64,000 bases of DNA, taken from positions 1 through 64,000 of the forward strand of contig NZ_BCWP01000002.1 in NCBI RefSeq assembly GCF_001592265.1. Direction: 5' to 3'. Each line of letters begins with the position of its first letter. Position 1 is the stretch's first letter. The translations under genes were made by a program, and so were the position numbers. This document shows, piece after piece, positions 35,262-46,028 of the stretch. The DNA is from Curvibacter delicatus NBRC 14919. GTDB lineage: Bacteria; Pseudomonadota; Gammaproteobacteria; Burkholderiales; Burkholderiaceae_C. A model generated the notes under the pieces. The model worked only from the letters and a program-made list of their open reading frames with translations. It searched no databases and was not told the DNA's origin.

Positions 35262-35753
35262 ATGCAACAGTCCACTGAACGCCGCCAGCTGCTGCTGGCC
35301 GCCTCGGCCACGGGCATCGCCACGCTGCTGGCCGCCTGTTCCACGCCCCCGGTCGAGAAGGCCGAGACGCCCACGCCTGAGCCGGTCGCCACCCTGCCGC
35401 CGCCCGACAAGGTATCAGCCGCCACCACACCGCGCGCCTACCGCCGCGACGCGGCCAGCCACCTGTATGGCAAAAACGGCGAACGCATCTTCAAAGGCAG
35501 AATGCCTCCCCTGCTTTACGCAGTCGGTGTGCTGCAGGTGGAAGTGGACAGCCGCGGCCAGGTGATCGGCACCAGCTGGATGCGCGCACCGCGCCATGCC
35601 CCTGAAGTGATGGCCGAGATTGAGCGCACCGTGCGCCAGGCAGCGCCTTTCCCGGCCCCGGTACGCATGGGCCGCGTGACCTACACCGACACCTGGCTGT
35701 GGCACAAGAGCGGCCGCTTCCAGCTCGACACCCTGACCGAAGGCCAGGCCTGA
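35262..35753 (+). CDS. Lipoprotein with TonB C-terminal-like domain
   Basis: A 163-residue probable lipoprotein. The N-terminus (RRQLLLAASATGIATLLAAC) ends in a lipobox with Cys26, then a Pro/Thr-rich linker and a domain like the TonB C-terminus (LQVEVDSRGQVIGTSWMRAPRHAPEVMAEIERTVRQAAPFPAP). There is no TonB-type transmembrane anchor, so energy transduction is unlikely; binding an outer-membrane partner or cell wall is possible. The start at 35262 follows GAGGAGAGCCCCC. Apparently single-gene, ended by a strong terminator. Confidence 0.75.
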   Translation: MQQSTERRQLLLAASATGIATLLAACSTPPVEKAETPTPEPVATLPPPDKVSAATTPRAYRRDAASHLYGKNGERIFKGRMPPLLYAVGVLQVEVDSRGQVIGTSWMRAPRHAPEVMAEIERTVRQAAPFPAPVRMGRVTYTDTWLWHKSGRFQLDTLTEGQA

Positions 35754-35775
35754 TCGTCTGACTTGGCACACACAC

Positions 35776-35805
35776 AACGGCCCGCCTGATGCGGGCCGTT
35801 TTTTT
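35776..35805 (+). terminator. Rho-independent terminator of the lipoprotein gene
   Basis: AACGGCCCGC, loop CTGAT, GCGGGCCGTT, then TTTTT: a perfect 10-bp stem with a T-run, 22 bases after the stop. Confidence 0.9.
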
Positions 35806-35839
35806 GACATAGGCAAGCGCTCCCAAGCGCCACAAACCA

Positions 35840-36030
35840 CGCCGAGTGAAGGGTTCCAACCAGAAAACGCCGTGGAACCGGCTTTGCCGGGCCACTGGCG
35901 TTGCCCCCTGCAAGGGGGCCGAGACCTGCGGCTCCAAGCCTGCATACGCAGGCTTGGACAGGTCGAAGAGCTTCGGACTCTGGCCGAGGCCCCACGGCGA
36001 TGAGCGACACGAAGTGCGCGCAGCCTGGGG
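35840..36030 (+). repeat. Dispersed intergenic repeat, copy 2
   Basis: Non-coding stretch between the lipoprotein terminator and the LysR gene. It contains CGTGGAACCGGCTTTGCCGGGCCACTGG (35871-35898), which matches copy 1 at 8150-8250 in opposite orientation, a GCCCCCTGCAAGGGGGC hairpin and an AAGCCTGCATACGCAGGCTT hairpin (35936-35955). Open frames across it lack ribosome sites and family features and are rejected. Confidence 0.6.
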
Positions 36031-36042
36031 GTATGCCAATAC

Positions 36043-36957
36043 TCACACCCTCGCCAAGCTGTCCCACCAGCGCTCGCCCAGACGCCCCTGCATGAAGGCA
36101 ATGAAAGCCAGCACCTTGCCCGGCACCAGCTTGGGCGAAGGAAACACGGCATGAATTTCCTGCTCGGGCAGCGTATGGCCCTTGAGCACCTCCACCACAT
36201 GGCCGGACTGCAGCGAGTTGCTGGCCACATAACGCGGCATGGCCGCGATACCGAAGCCGTTGCGCGCTGCCGCGAGCACGGCCGACAGGTTGTTGGAGCG
36301 CAACCGACCGCTTACCGGTACCGTCACCGTCTCGCCCTTTGGTGACGTCAGTCGCCAGACGTCGTCCCCCAGTACGCTGCTGTAGATCAGCGCCGGGTGC
36401 TGGCTCAGGTCCATGGCCTGCTTCGGCGTACCGTGCTTGCGCAGGTACTTCGGTGCTGCCACCATCAGCCAGGGGTTGACGCCGAGAAAGCGCGCGCCCA
36501 GGCCGGAATCCGCCAGCTTGCCCATGCGGATGGCCAGATCGATGCCGTTGGCCACCAGGTCGGTGTAGCGGTCCTCGAAGCTGAGGTCGAGTTGCACCTG
36601 CGGGTGCTTGGCCATGAACTCGAGCGCCAACGGCGTGATGACGCGCCGCCCGAACGCCACCGAGGTGCCAATGCGCAGCAACCCCTGCGCCTGGGTCTGG
36701 CGCAGACGTACGATGTTCTCGGCCTCGTCCGACTCGCGCACGATGACCTTGCATTTCTCGTAGTACAGCGCGCCCGACTCGGTGACGCTGACACCGCGCG
36801 TGTTGCGGTTGAGCAGGCGCACTTTCAGTCGCTCTTCAATGCTGGCCACCAGCTTGGTCACAGTAGGCTGCGTGATGGCGAACTCGCGCGCCGCGCGCGA
36901 AAAACTGCCGGTTTCCACCACCCGCACAAACACATTCATGGCCTGCAGTCGATCCAT
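36043..36957 (-). CDS. LysR-family regulator of the glyoxylate operon
   Basis: A 304-residue LysR-type regulator (winged helix [44 protein letters not shown], then the effector domain). Start 36957 has AGGAG about six bases ahead; the frame extends to 36975. It is divergent from gcl-hyi-glxR across ~100 bases that contain a perfect LysR box (36974-36988), so it is the likely regulator of this operon. The inducer may be glyoxylate, glycolate or tartronate semialdehyde. Confidence 0.92.
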   Translation of the reverse strand: MDRLQAMNVFVRVVETGSFSRAAREFAITQPTVTKLVASIEERLKVRLLNRNTRGVSVTESGALYYEKCKVIVRESDEAENIVRLRQTQAQGLLRIGTSVAFGRRVITPLALEFMAKHPQVQLDLSFEDRYTDLVANGIDLAIRMGKLADSGLGARFLGVNPWLMVAAPKYLRKHGTPKQAMDLSQHPALIYSSVLGDDVWRLTSPKGETVTVPVSGRLRSNNLSAVLAAARNGFGIAAMPRYVASNSLQSGHVVEVLKGHTLPEQEIHAVFPSPKLVPGKVLAFIAFMQGRLGERWWDSLARV

Positions 36958-36973
36958 CACCTTCTCCTGATTC

Positions 36974-36988
36974 ATTCCAATCTGGAAT
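36974..36988. promoter_or_regulatory. LysR box between the regulator and gcl
   Basis: ATTCCA-ATC-TGGAAT, a perfect dyad of T-N11-A form. It lies 17 bases ahead of the regulator's preferred start and 89 bases before gcl, covering the regulator's translation start region, so negative autoregulation is likely. Confidence 0.65.
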
Positions 36989-37076
36989 AGATGTTATGGA
37001 GCGCAGCCGTCTTCCGCAAGCGCACAGGGGTTCATACAGTTCGCCCATTGTTCGATGGAATCCAAGGAGACAAGAC

Positions 37077-38864
<1,788 letters not shown>

Positions 38865-38890
38865 GACAGAGACAATGGAGACTGACTGAG

Positions 38891-39670
38891 ATGCCCAAAT
38901 TTGCAGCCAACCTGACCATGCTGTTCAACGAAGTGCCCTTCATGGAGCGCTTCGCTGCTGCCAAGGCGGCCGGGTTCGAGGCGGTGGAATACCTGTTCCC
39001 CTACGCTTTTGACAAGAACGAACTGGCGCAAGCCCTCAAGACCCACGGCCTGAAGCAGGTACTGCACAACCTGCCGGCCGGCGACTGGGATGCCGGCGAG
39101 CGCGGCATCGCCTGCCACCCCGACCGCGTGGACGAATTCCGCGCCGGTGTGGACCGCGCCATCGACTACGCCCGGGCCTTGGGCTGCCCGCAGCTGAACT
39201 GCCTGGCCGGCAAGCTGCCCGCCGGCGTGAGCCGCGAGCAGGCGCAGGCCACCTTCGTGACCAACCTGAAGTTCGCCGCCGACAAGCTCAAGGCCGCCGG
39301 CCTCAAGCTGCTGATCGAGCCGATCAACAGCTACGACATCCCGGGCTTCTTCCTCAACACCACGGCACAGGCCGCTGCCATCCTCGACGCGGTGGGCAGC
39401 GACAACCTGTTCATCCAGTACGACCTCTACCACGCGCAGCGCATGGAGGGCGAACTGGCCGCCACGGTGCAGAAATACCTGCCGCGCATTGCCCACATCC
39501 AGCTGGCCGACAACCCCGGCCGCAACGAGCCCGGCACGGGAGAAATCAACTATGCTTTCCTGTTCCGCCACCTCGACGCCATCGGCTACACCGGCTGGAT
39601 CGGCTGCGAGTACAAGCCCAAGACCAGCACGGTCGAAGGCCTGGGCTGGATCAAGACCCTGAACAAGTAA
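38891..39670 (+). CDS. hyi: Hydroxypyruvate isomerase
   Basis: A 259-residue TIM-barrel isomerase interconverting hydroxypyruvate and tartronate semialdehyde. NLTMLFNEVPFMERFAAAKAAGFEAVEYLFPY, LLIEPINSYDIPGFFLN, and QYDLYHAQRMEGEL with HIQLADNPGRNEPGTGEINY are Hyi signatures including the metal ligands. It lies 26 bases downstream of gcl in the same operon. Confidence 0.96.
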   Translation: MPKFAANLTMLFNEVPFMERFAAAKAAGFEAVEYLFPYAFDKNELAQALKTHGLKQVLHNLPAGDWDAGERGIACHPDRVDEFRAGVDRAIDYARALGCPQLNCLAGKLPAGVSREQAQATFVTNLKFAADKLKAAGLKLLIEPINSYDIPGFFLNTTAQAAAILDAVGSDNLFIQYDLYHAQRMEGELAATVQKYLPRIAHIQLADNPGRNEPGTGEINYAFLFRHLDAIGYTGWIGCEYKPKTSTVEGLGWIKTLNK

Positions 39671-39696
39671 AAGCGATTGAGAGACAGAGAGACAAC

Positions 39697-40599
39697 ATGA
39701 CCAAATCCGGACTCAAAGTGGGCTTCATCGGCCTGGGCATCATGGGCACGCCCATGGCCATGAACCTGATCAACGGCGGCCACGTGCTGTTCGTCAACAC
39801 GCGCAGCAAGGTTGCGCCGGAACTGGCGCAAGCCGGCGCCACGGTGTGCACCTCCCCGGCCGGTGTGGCCGAGCGCGCCGACATCATCTTCATCATGGTG
39901 CCCGACACGCCCGATGTGGAAAAAGTGCTGTTCGGCGACAACGGCGTGACCAAGGGGTTGAGCAAGGGCAAGGTAGTGGTGGACATGAGTTCCATCGACC
40001 CGATCGCCACCAAGGCCTTCGCGAAGAAGATCAACGAACTCGGCTGCGACTACCTCGACGCCCCGGTCTCCGGCGGTGAAGTCGGTGCCAAGGCGGCCTC
40101 GCTCACCATCATGGTCGGCGGCGAGCAGGCCGTGTTCGACCGCGTCAAGCCGCTGTTCGACCTGATGGGCAAGAACATCAACCTGATCGGCGGCAACGGC
40201 GACGGCCAGACCTGCAAGGTGGCCAACCAGATCATCGTGGCGCTGAACATTGCCGCCGTGAGCGAAGCGCTGGTGTTCGCCTCCAAGGCCGGCGCCGACC
40301 CGGCCAAGGTGCGTGCAGCGCTGATGGGCGGCTTCGCCTCCTCGCGCATCCTGGAAGTGCACGGCGAGCGCATGATCAAGCGCACCTTCAACCCGGGCTT
40401 TCGGATTGCGCTGCACCAGAAGGACCTCAACCTGGCTTTGCAGGGCGCCAAGGCGCTCAACGTGGCGCTGCCACAGACCGCCAACGCTGCACAGCTGATG
40501 CAGGCCTGCGCCGCCCTTGGCCACGGTCAGGCCGACCATTCTGCGCTGGTGAAAGCGCTGGAAGCGCTGGCCCAGCATCCGGTGGCACCTGACGCCTGA
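39697..40599 (+). CDS. glxR: 2-hydroxy-3-oxopropionate (tartronate semialdehyde) reductase
   Basis: A 300-residue beta-hydroxyacid dehydrogenase reducing tartronate semialdehyde to D-glycerate with NAD(P)H. The N-terminal GFIGLGIMGTPMAMNLINGG, DAPVSGGEVGAKAASLTIMVGG and the catalytic Lys in GQTCKVANQIIVALN are present. Third gene of the gcl operon, 26 bases after hyi. Its product feeds glycerate 2-kinase (32639-33955). Confidence 0.96.
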   Translation: MTKSGLKVGFIGLGIMGTPMAMNLINGGHVLFVNTRSKVAPELAQAGATVCTSPAGVAERADIIFIMVPDTPDVEKVLFGDNGVTKGLSKGKVVVDMSSIDPIATKAFAKKINELGCDYLDAPVSGGEVGAKAASLTIMVGGEQAVFDRVKPLFDLMGKNINLIGGNGDGQTCKVANQIIVALNIAAVSEALVFASKAGADPAKVRAALMGGFASSRILEVHGERMIKRTFNPGFRIALHQKDLNLALQGAKALNVALPQTANAAQLMQACAALGHGQADHSALVKALEALAQHPVAPDA

Positions 40600-40625
40600 A
40601 ACAGCCCCACCGTCTTGCACGGCAG

Positions 40626-40668
40626 ACACCCTGCGCTCTTTTCAGAAAGGGCTCAGGGTGTTATCATT
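40626..40668 (+). terminator. Rho-independent terminator of the gcl operon
   Basis: Arms ACACCCTGCGCTCTTT and AAAGGGCTCAGGGTGT pair at 14 of 16 positions around a TCAG loop; TATCATTTTT follows. It lies 26 bases beyond glxR. Confidence 0.8.
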
Positions 40669-40779
40669 TTTGCCGATATAAGTCATCAAGCACTTGCAGA
40701 CCGCAGGCCATTCCGCCTGACCGTTGTCCTTGCCTGTCCCGATCACAAGCATGCCTAACACCCAGAATGGAGAACGTCG

Positions 40780-42483
40780 TTGTGGCCTTTGACGAATCTT
40801 GAATCTGCCCAGATTGAAGACGACCTCTCCTCGGCAAGCGCACTTGTAGTCGACAGCAACCCCACCTCCCGGGCGATTCTGGTCAACCAGCTGCGCGATT
40901 TCGGCGTGGGCTCGGTGTCCCAGTGCACACGCGTGGTGGATGCACGGCGCCAGCTGGAGTTCAAGACTTTCGACATCGTGCTGTGCGAACACCACTTCGG
41001 CAAGGACTCCGCCACCGGCCAGGACCTGCTGGACGATCTGCGCCGCAACCAGCTGTTGCCGTTCTCCACCGTATTCGTCATGGTCACGGGCGAGGCCAGC
41101 TACGCCAAGGTGGCCGAAGCGGCCGAATCGGCACTCGACGGCTACCTGCTCAAACCGCACACGGCCACCAACCTGGGCGACCGTCTGTTCCAGGCGCGCC
41201 AGCGCAAGATCTCGCTGCAGGACATCTTTGCCGCCATTGAGGTCGACGATTTCAAGCGCGCGGCCACGCTGTGCATGGAACGCTTCGAAAGCCGCGGCCA
41301 GTTCTGGCTCTATGCCGCACGCATCGGTGCCGAATTGCTGATGCGCATCGAAAAATACGCCGATGCCCAGCGCCTGTATGAAGCTGTGGTTGCCGCCAAG
41401 ACGGTGCCCTGGGCCAAGCTGGGCGTGGCGCGTTCCCTGCTCGGCAGTGGTGAGCCGACACGCGCCATCAGCACGCTGGAAAACCTGATCGCCGAAGACC
41501 CGACCTATGCCGATGCCTACGACGTGCTCGGTCGCGCCCAGTTCGAACTCGGCCGCTTCGACCGTGCGCTCGACACCTACAAGATGGCGTGCACCATGAC
41601 CCCGCATTCCGTCGTCCGGTTGCAGAACCTGGGCATGATGACCTACTACAGCGGCGACCGGGCCGAGGCGGAAAAAATCCTGGGCAAAACAGCGCGCGTG
41701 GGCCTGGACTCCAAGATGTTCGACCCCCAGACCCTGGTGTTGCTGGCTTTTGCTCGTCTGGAAAACAACGACCGCAAAGGTGTGCAGCACTGCCAGGACG
41801 ACTTCATCAAACTGCTGGAACGCCATGGCGACAATCCGCGCTACCGACGGCTGGCGGCGATCGTCGACGCCCTGATCCTGATCCTGGACCGCCAGTTCGC
41901 CCGTTCGGTAGATGCGGTGCGCGACATGGCCGCCCGGGTCATGGAGCCCAGCTTCGACTTCGAATCCGCATCCAACCTGCTGGCCCTCATGGGCCAATTG
42001 GCCAACAAAGCCATCCAGCTCGACGAAGTCGACCGGGTGGTGGACACGCTGGGCATGCGCTTTTGCACCAGCCGCTCGCTGGCCGAATTGCTGGCCGGCT
42101 CGGCTGCGGTGTATCCCACCTATGCGGAACGTATCCGGCTGCGCAACGCCCAAGTCCTCAAGTACGCCGAGAACGCCATGACACTGAGCATGGGCGGCAA
42201 CCCCACGGCGGCCGTCAAGGACCTGATTGCCCATGGCGAGGAAACGCAAAACGCCAAGCTGGTTGAAACCGCCTATCTGGTGCTGCAGCGTTATGCCGCC
42301 AAGGTCGAAGACCTGGAGCAACTGACCGCCGTCGTGCAGGAACTGCGCACCCGTTTCGGCCCTGCCAGCGTACGCCCCACGCTGGGCGAACCCAAGCGCG
42401 AAGCCGGCGCCCTGCGGCTGCGCACCGGCTCACGCTCGGTCGAACCCGCCGACGAAGCCGTGGCAGGTTCAACGGTAGAATGA
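40780..42483 (+). CDS. Receiver-like protein with TPR repeats, lacking the phosphoacceptor Asp
   Basis: A 567-residue protein. The first ~125 residues are a receiver fold (ALVVDSNPTSRAIL, FVMVTGE, GYLLKPHTATN), but where the phosphorylated Asp is expected there is Glu70 (DIVLCEHHFG). The remainder is helical with TPR repeats (for example AKLGVARSLLGSGEPTRAISTLENLIAEDPTYADAYDVLGRAQFELGRFDRALDTY). A TTG start is chosen because GGAG lies seven bases ahead; the ATG at 40767 is out of frame and stops at once. Role unknown; a constitutively active-like signalling scaffold is one idea. tRNA-Ser follows 22 bases after the stop. Confidence 0.85.
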   Translation: MWPLTNLESAQIEDDLSSASALVVDSNPTSRAILVNQLRDFGVGSVSQCTRVVDARRQLEFKTFDIVLCEHHFGKDSATGQDLLDDLRRNQLLPFSTVFVMVTGEASYAKVAEAAESALDGYLLKPHTATNLGDRLFQARQRKISLQDIFAAIEVDDFKRAATLCMERFESRGQFWLYAARIGAELLMRIEKYADAQRLYEAVVAAKTVPWAKLGVARSLLGSGEPTRAISTLENLIAEDPTYADAYDVLGRAQFELGRFDRALDTYKMACTMTPHSVVRLQNLGMMTYYSGDRAEAEKILGKTARVGLDSKMFDPQTLVLLAFARLENNDRKGVQHCQDDFIKLLERHGDNPRYRRLAAIVDALILILDRQFARSVDAVRDMAARVMEPSFDFESASNLLALMGQLANKAIQLDEVDRVVDTLGMRFCTSRSLAELLAGSAAVYPTYAERIRLRNAQVLKYAENAMTLSMGGNPTAAVKDLIAHGEETQNAKLVETAYLVLQRYAAKVEDLEQLTAVVQELRTRFGPASVRPTLGEPKREAGALRLRTGSRSVEPADEAVAGSTVE

Positions 42484-42505
42484 CGCCTTCGATCCAGCGA
42501 CTCCC

Positions 42506-42593
42506 GGAAGCGTGGCAGAGTGGTCGATTGCACCGGTCTTGAAAACCGGCGACGGGCAACCGTCCGTGAGTTCGAATCTCACCGCTTCCGCCA
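42506..42593 (+). tRNA. tRNA-Ser(TGA)
   Basis: 88 nt including an encoded CCA. Acceptor GGAAGCG pairs with CGCTTCC; the anticodon stem CCGGT/ACCGG encloses CTTGAAA with anticodon TGA; a long variable arm (GACGGGCAACCGTC) and the T-loop TTCGAAT are present, as in class II tRNA-Ser. Confidence 0.96.
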
Positions 42594-42682
42594 GCGAGTC
42601 AACTGCTTGCCACAATGGTCCTTGTGCCGTTCAGCATCAAGTGGCAACACGAATCCTGGATGCGCCAACTGACGCACCATCT

Positions 42683-43585
42683 TCACGCAAGCGGCATCTC
42701 ACCACCCAGCGCGTCGATCAAATCCGGCAGGAGTTTGGACAGTTCTCCGGTTGCAATTGCCGCATCGGCATCGAAGCCGTCGTCCTTGTCGGTGGAGGCC
42801 CCTTCAAACACCACATCCAGGAACGCCAGCTTCTTGAGCTGCAGCCCCTCGGTCAGTACAAATGACACACGGCTGTTCCAGGTGAGGGCCAGCCGCGTGG
42901 GCAGCTTGCCGCTTTGCACGTATTGCTTGACCTCTTCGGTGTCCAGCGGGTGGCGGGTGTAACGCACGACCGCCTTGGATTCATCCGCGGCCTTGAGTTC
43001 ACACTCCCGGTCCACGCTGAAACCGGCCGGTGCCTCCTGGGCGATCAACCACTCGGACATTGCCGCCGTCGGGGTTTGCTGGGTCTGGAGCAGCGTCACG
43101 GCCAGTCCCTCCAGGCATTTCACCAGCATCGTGACGACATCGTCGGCCTTGGCCTGGCTGCCGGCATCGATCACCAGCAGCCTGGCATCCGGATCGATCC
43201 AGACAAAAACCGAGGCCTCCTTGGCGAAGGCCATGGGCATCAATTCCAGCTTGATGTCGTCCTTCAGTTCGCGGATGGCCTTCTTGCCGGGTTTGCGTCC
43301 GGTACTCTCCTCGATCTGGGCCGCACGCTCCTTGGCCTTGCGGGTCACCACCGAACCGGGCACCGTTTTGGTTTCAATCTTCAGCTTCAGGATCAGCTGC
43401 CTGCCGACTGATTCCACCAGCGGGCCGTGGGCCTCGCCGCGCGGTTCGACCCAGCCCACCGACTTTTCCTGGCTGGCGCCGCAAGGCGTGAACCGGGCGC
43501 CATCCAGACCGTCTTCCATCTCCGCCAGGGTTGCGGACCAATCGGGTCCGACTCGATACACCATCAAATTCTTGAACACTTTCAC
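42683..43585 (-). CDS. rdgC: Recombination-associated protein RdgC
   Basis: A 300-residue nucleoid-associated ring protein that limits RecA. MKVFKNLMVYRV, GWVEPRG and the C-terminal LTWNSRVSFVLTEGLQLKKLAFLDVVFE are typical RdgC segments and the length matches. It converges with tRNA-Ser. It appears single-gene. Confidence 0.95.
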   Translation of the reverse strand: MKVFKNLMVYRVGPDWSATLAEMEDGLDGARFTPCGASQEKSVGWVEPRGEAHGPLVESVGRQLILKLKIETKTVPGSVVTRKAKERAAQIEESTGRKPGKKAIRELKDDIKLELMPMAFAKEASVFVWIDPDARLLVIDAGSQAKADDVVTMLVKCLEGLAVTLLQTQQTPTAAMSEWLIAQEAPAGFSVDRECELKAADESKAVVRYTRHPLDTEEVKQYVQSGKLPTRLALTWNSRVSFVLTEGLQLKKLAFLDVVFEGASTDKDDGFDADAAIATGELSKLLPDLIDALGGEMPLA

Positions 43586-43759
43586 CCTTTTTTGTTGTTG
43601 GACCCAACGCTTTCGTCCTGGCCGATCATCCCATTAATTGCACTCACCCCAGCGGGCAAGCTGCCAGCGGACGACGCAAAAGACCGGGATTTTCCGTCTT
43701 ATTACGGTGTTTGGGATCGCTGCAGGTGAGTACAAATGACACCCATGAAGGAGTCTGCC

Positions 43760-44029
43760 ATGCACAACAGCCTTGAACTTGCCAAAGCATACGTCCGGGC
43801 CAACATCGAAGACCCGGCCTGCATCTGCTACGGTATTCGCGCGGCCATGGCGGATGGCAGTGAACTCTTCAAGCTGACGAATGCAGAACTCGTGGAGCTG
43901 CACGCCTTTGTCAGTGAAGTGGTCGACACCCCGCGTGCATGGGGATCGAGTTCGAAGCCTGCAACCGCCTGGAACATCGGGCCTCAGCGCGACACGGGAA
44001 TGCGGCTCGGGCTCATGCCCACGCCGTAG
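43760..44029 (+). CDS. Small hypothetical protein
   Basis: An 89-residue protein with a helical core (LELAKAYVRANIEDPACICYGIRAAMADGSELFKLTNAELVELHAFVSEVVDTPRAWG) and no known domain. GAAGGAG precedes the ATG at 43760 (upstream in-frame Met codons at 43736 and 43745 are less well placed). After AWG the sequence becomes SSSKPATAWN; one more G in the GGGG run at about 43942 would give AWGIEFEACNRLEHRASARHGN, which looks more protein-like, so the C-terminus may be frameshifted. That alternative frame stays open far into the antisense of the CBS gene, so this is not certain. Confidence 0.6.
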   Translation: MHNSLELAKAYVRANIEDPACICYGIRAAMADGSELFKLTNAELVELHAFVSEVVDTPRAWGSSSKPATAWNIGPQRDTGMRLGLMPTP

Positions 44030-44084
44030 CCATCCCCCGACTGACACCAACGTCATGCCCACCAAGCATGGCGTTCTTCTTGGC

Positions 44085-44750
44085 TCAGCTCCAGAGGTCA
44101 AGCGGCGGGTCGTTCACCACGGCGCGCAGGATGTCGGTGCGCGACACGAAACCGGTGACCGTGCCGTCATCGTTGACCACCGGCAGACCAGGCAGGTGGG
44201 TGTCGAGCAGCACACGTGCAACACGGCGCAGATCGGTATCGGGGCCGACGGCGGGCACCGGGGTCCACATGATGTCGGCCACCGGCTGGTTCAGCATGGC
44301 ACGCCAGACCAGGGAGTTGGCGCCGGGCAGCGGCAGCTTGTCAGGCTGCAGCAGGTCGGCACGCGTGAGCAGGCCGACCAGCCAGCCCCGCGCGTCGACC
44401 ACTGGCGCCTGCCCCAGCCCCTGTGCGGCCAGCAGCTGCCAGGCATCCAGCACCGGCATGTCGGCCGGCACGGACGTCACGCCACGACTCATCACGTCGA
44501 CGACCTTGCTGAGCGGGTGACGCTGCGTCTGTGCCGCGCCGGCCTGCGCATAGGCCGCCAGTGGGCTGCGACGCCCCGCAGATGCTGCCGCATGGGATGC
44601 CGTACTGCCCGCGGTCGTCTCAGGCATGACCTGCGGACTCAGCGGTTCGATGCCGCGCGTGCGTGCGACAGCGCCCACGGCCGTGACCTGCCGCAACTCC
44701 TCCATCGCCCCTTTGAACACTCGCCCCGTGACGCCGTAAACCGAGAACAT
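44085..44750 (-). CDS. CBS-pair domain protein
   Basis: A 221-residue protein. A low-complexity N-terminal part (~85 residues) is followed by two CBS motifs (VMSRGVTSVPADMPVLDAWQLLAAQGLGQAPVVDARGWLVGLLTRADLL and DIMWTPVPAVGPDTDLRRVARVLLDTHLPGLPVVNDDGTVTGFVSRTDIL). Such pairs bind adenosine nucleotides. No enzyme domain is fused and no partner is evident; possibly an energy or redox sensor. A 66-base gap separates its start from the 3' end of hemW upstream. Confidence 0.88.
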   Translation of the reverse strand: MFSVYGVTGRVFKGAMEELRQVTAVGAVARTRGIEPLSPQVMPETTAGSTASHAAASAGRRSPLAAYAQAGAAQTQRHPLSKVVDVMSRGVTSVPADMPVLDAWQLLAAQGLGQAPVVDARGWLVGLLTRADLLQPDKLPLPGANSLVWRAMLNQPVADIMWTPVPAVGPDTDLRRVARVLLDTHLPGLPVVNDDGTVTGFVSRTDILRAVVNDPPLDLWS

Positions 44751-44816
44751 GTTGCTTGCCTCTTTGCGCTGTCGATAGTGCGCAATATACCGGCCCGTGG
44801 AAAGGCGCCCCCAGGA

Positions 44817-46028
44817 TCAATCGCCGGCCAGGAACAGGGACTGCAGATCGCTCAGGAAATCGAAGCCGCGTTCGGTCGGCATCACGCGGGCCAGGTCGCG
44901 CGTGACCAGGCCCTTGCGTTCCGCCTCTTCCAGCCCGTGCTGGATGGCGGTCAGGGCGAGGCCGGTACGTTCGCTGAATTCGGCCAGTGCAAAGCCCTGG
45001 CGCAGGCGCAGCGCATTAAGCATGTACTCGAAGGGCAGGTCGGCGCGGCGGATCTCTTCTTCCTGCGCTATCGGCAAGCCCTGCAGCGCCTTGTCCATGT
45101 AAAGCCGTGGCTCGCGCAGGCGCACCTGGCGCACGATGCGGTGCGCAAAACTGAGCTTGCTGTGGGCACCGGCACCGATGCCGAGATAGTCGCCGAACTG
45201 CCAGTAGTTGAGGTTGTGCCGGCAGTGGTGGCCGCTGCGTGCGTAGGCCGACACCTCGTAGCGCTGCAGGCCAGCCAGGCCGGTGCGCTCGGTGATGATG
45301 TCGAGCATGGCATAGGCCTCGTCGTCTTCCGGCACCTGGGGCGGGTACTTGGCGAACCAGGTGTTGGGCTCGATGGTGAGGTGGTAGATCGACAGGTGCG
45401 GCGGCGCAAAGGCCAGCGCCTGGTCCACATCCTGCCGCAGCTGCGCCTGGGTCTGACCCGGCAGCGCGTACATCAGGTCAAGGTTGAAGGTGTCGAAGCT
45501 GCGCGCGGCCTCTTCCAGTGCCGCGATGGCCTGGGCGCGGTCGTGCACGCGGCCGATGGCCTTCAGGTGTTCGTCGTTGAAACTCTGCACACCGACCGAC
45601 AGGCGCGTGACGCCAGCGCTGCGGAAGGCGCGGAAGCGGTCTTTCTCGAAGGTGCCGGGGTTGGCTTCCAGCGTGATCTCGCAGTCGGCCGACAGCTTGA
45701 GGCGCGCGCGGATGGCGGCCAGCAGCTGGTCGATCGCCTGCGGCGAAAACAGGCTGGGCGTGCCGCCACCCAGGAAGATGCTGTGCACCGTGCGGCCCCA
45801 CACCAGCGGCAGCGCAGCCTCCAGATCAGCCACCAGCGCATCGATGTAGCGCTGCTCGGGCATGTCACCGGCACGCATCTCGTGCGAGTTGAAGTCGCAA
45901 TACGGGCACTTGCGGATGCACCAGGGCAGGTGCACGTAGAGCGCCAACGGCGGCAGGCTGCTGAGTTGCAGCGTGCCGGGGCGCAGGTAGTGTTGAATGT
46001 CGGGCTGTTGCACGTTGCTCAAAGCCAA
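44817..46028 (-). CDS. hemW: Radical SAM haem chaperone HemW
   Basis: A 403-residue radical SAM protein. Cys37, Cys41 and Cys44 (CIRKCPYCDF) form the cluster; the residue after the third Cys plus one is Phe, as in HemW rather than coproporphyrinogen dehydrogenase HemN. GGGTPSLF, EANPGT, RLSVGVQSFND, DLMYALPGQT and the C-terminal HemN-type domain are present. HemW delivers haem to respiratory enzymes. It overlaps the end of rdgB by ten bases, so both are in one operon. Confidence 0.95.
   Translation of the reverse strand: MALSNVQQPDIQHYLRPGTLQLSSLPPLALYVHLPWCIRKCPYCDFNSHEMRAGDMPEQRYIDALVADLEAALPLVWGRTVHSIFLGGGTPSLFSPQAIDQLLAAIRARLKLSADCEITLEANPGTFEKDRFRAFRSAGVTRLSVGVQSFNDEHLKAIGRVHDRAQAIAALEEAARSFDTFNLDLMYALPGQTQAQLRQDVDQALAFAPPHLSIYHLTIEPNTWFAKYPPQVPEDDEAYAMLDIITERTGLAGLQRYEVSAYARSGHHCRHNLNYWQFGDYLGIGAGAHSKLSFAHRIVRQVRLREPRLYMDKALQGLPIAQEEEIRRADLPFEYMLNALRLRQGFALAEFSERTGLALTAIQHGLEEAERKGLVTRDLARVMPTERGFDFLSDLQSLFLAGD

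Noticed and set aside
35846-36154. 102-codon frame between the lipoprotein and LysR genes
   Set aside because: Lies over dispersed-repeat hairpins and the LysR 3' end; no ribosome site or domain.
40767-40802. ATG start for the receiver-TPR gene
   Set aside because: The ATG is out of frame and meets a stop after 11 codons; the TTG at 40780 with GGAG seven bases ahead fits better.
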